Shown: in pieces, positions 6,125 through 6,406 of the stretch
Layout: every line of letters begins with the position of its first letter
Position numbering within the stretch: position 1 is the first letter of the stretch
NCBI GenBank assembly: GCA_023390695.1
Contig: JAEWCJ010000365.1
Span: 1-6,406, forward strand
DNA from: Pseudomonadota bacterium
Lineage (GTDB): Bacteria > Pseudomonadota > Alphaproteobacteria > Rhizobiales > Xanthobacteraceae
Length of the DNA: 6,406 nt
Reading direction: 5' to 3'
Position numbers and translations under genes: made by a program
The notes under the pieces: model-generated
The model's input: the letters and a program-made list of their open reading frames with translations, nothing else
The model's database searches: none
Told to the model about the DNA's origin: nothing

Positions 6125-6157
6125 AGAGTGGGGCCCACCCGGGACCCGCTCTTTTTT
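6125..6157 (+). terminator. Intrinsic terminator upstream of rimP (attenuator or small-RNA end)
   Basis: AGAGTGGG (6125-6132) pairs with CCCGCTCT (6145-6152), eight pairs with one T-G wobble. Beyond a G-A mismatch, CCC (6134-6136) pairs with GGG (6141-6143) over an ACCC loop. Six T residues (6152-6157) follow at once. This is a textbook plus-strand intrinsic terminator. No T-run follows it in the minus direction. The nearest plus-strand gene upstream, trmB, ends 1.3 kb earlier beyond an opposing gene. The terminator therefore most likely acts on a transcript started at ~6073 and ends ~83 bases before rimP. Confidence 0.8.
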
Positions 6158-6201
6158 GTTACCTGAAGCGCCCCCGGTCAGATCCGGCGGTTTACCGGGC
6201 A

Positions 6202-6243
6202 ATGGCCTCCCCCCGAAGGGAGGCGAACCAACTCTCTGAATGA
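6202..6243 (+). CDS. Possible 13-codon leader ORF overlapping the rimP start
   Basis: ATG at 6202 opens a frame coding [13 protein letters not shown] and stops at TGA 6241-6243, overlapping the rimP ATG at 6240 (ATGA). A leader peptide could couple translation to rimP, which lacks a nearby ribosome site. Against this, the ORF has only a weak upstream ribosome site (GGG at 6197-6199), is very short, and half of it is the hairpin at 6205-6224. Treated as a hypothesis. Confidence 0.2.
   Translation: MASPRREANQLSE
6205..6224 (+). promoter_or_regulatory. Hairpin covering a Shine-Dalgarno-like GGGAGG before rimP
   Basis: GCCTCCC (6205-6211) and GGGAGGC (6218-6224) form a perfect 7-bp stem with a 6-base loop. 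The 3' arm contains GGGAGG, the only strong ribosome-site-like sequence before rimP, but it is 16 bases from ATG 6240 and 22 from ATG 6246, longer than usual. Folding could hide it and limit translation. Confidence 0.45.
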
Positions 6244-6406
6244 ACATGACGATCGATACCAACCGTGGCGCCGACCCCCGCTTGATCACCGAGCCGGGAC
6301 TGGCTGCGCGCGTCGCCTCGATCGTGGAGCCCGTCATCGAGGGCATGGGTTACCGCCTGGTGCGGGTGCGCATCACGGGCACCGAGGGATGCACGGTTCA
6401 GATCAT
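6240..6406 (+). CDS. rimP: Ribosome maturation factor RimP, N-terminal part (3' end outside window)
   Basis: The first 55 residues are visible and the frame is open at the window edge. [15 protein letters not shown], then [18 protein letters not shown] and GCTVQI match the N-terminus of RimP, a cytosolic protein needed for assembly of the 30S ribosomal subunit. Alphaproteobacterial versions carry this longer N-terminus before the first RimP helix. Two in-frame starts, ATG 6240 and ATG 6246, differ by two residues; neither has a close ribosome site. I list 6240 because it overlaps the stop of the short upstream ORF. In most proteobacteria rimP leads the nusA-infB operon for transcription and translation factors, so those genes probably lie to the right; this is not visible here. 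Confidence 0.93.
   Translation, partial: MNMTIDTNRGADPRLITEPGLAARVASIVEPVIEGMGYRLVRVRITGTEGCTVQI

Larger units (their letters stand above)
5926..6239. other. Intergenic region between DUF2336 gene and rimP
   Basis: A 314-bp gene-free stretch between divergent genes. From left to right it holds a tandem 9-bp repeat (5961-5978), a plausible plus-strand promoter (6039-6066), two small hairpins (6079-6114), an intrinsic terminator (6125-6157), an inverted repeat CCCGGT/ACCGGG (6173-6178/6194-6199), and a hairpin over a Shine-Dalgarno-like sequence (6205-6224). On the minus strand, CTATTT (complement of 5986-5991) could be a -10 for the DUF2336 gene, but I see no matching -35. No tRNA or conserved protein was found here. 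Confidence 0.6.

Noticed and set aside
1..6406. Mobile element, CRISPR array or defence system
   Set aside because: No transposase, integrase, spaced repeat array or effector-like gene; every complete gene but DUF2336 has a recognised housekeeping or regulatory role.

Overview
The window looks like an ordinary chromosomal housekeeping segment from a GC-rich alphaproteobacterium, most likely order Hyphomicrobiales near the Bradyrhizobium/Afipia/Rhodopseudomonas group. This rests on protein style and gene order (CorC-like protein, lnt, XRE regulator, metK, trmB, rimP), judged by eye without a database search. No transposon, integrase, phage gene, CRISPR array, tRNA or rRNA was found.

Left part (1-2035): the 3' end of a CorC/HlyC-type CBS-domain protein overlaps by four bases (GTGA) the complete lnt gene for apolipoprotein N-acyltransferase. 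A conserved YbeX/CorC-Lnt pair like this is usually co-transcribed. After lnt come about 200 bp rich in inverted repeats, then a small XRE-family helix-turn-helix regulator (2233-2640) resembling the rhizobial PraR/PhrR regulators.

Middle (2641-4816): a 133-bp spacer carries a perfect tandem 10-bp repeat and a leader with several mutually exclusive short stems, one covering the metK Shine-Dalgarno. metK (S-adenosylmethionine synthetase, GTG start) follows, then a 10-bp perfect hairpin and trmB (tRNA m7G46 methyltransferase). MetK makes SAM and TrmB uses it.

Right part (4817-6406): a convergent minus-strand gene for a DUF2336 alpha-helical repeat protein separates trmB from rimP. The 314-bp gap between its start and rimP is the most interesting non-coding stretch. 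It holds a tandem 9-bp repeat, a plausible plus-strand promoter, two small hairpins, a strong intrinsic terminator (hairpin plus six T) about 83 bases before rimP, and a Shine-Dalgarno-like sequence buried in a hairpin inside a 13-codon ORF that overlaps the rimP start. This looks like a transcription-attenuated leader of the rimP(-nusA-infB) operon or a short independent RNA. rimP runs off the window.

No new multi-gene system is evident. The points worth a second look are the rimP and metK leaders and the operator-like repeats around the XRE gene.
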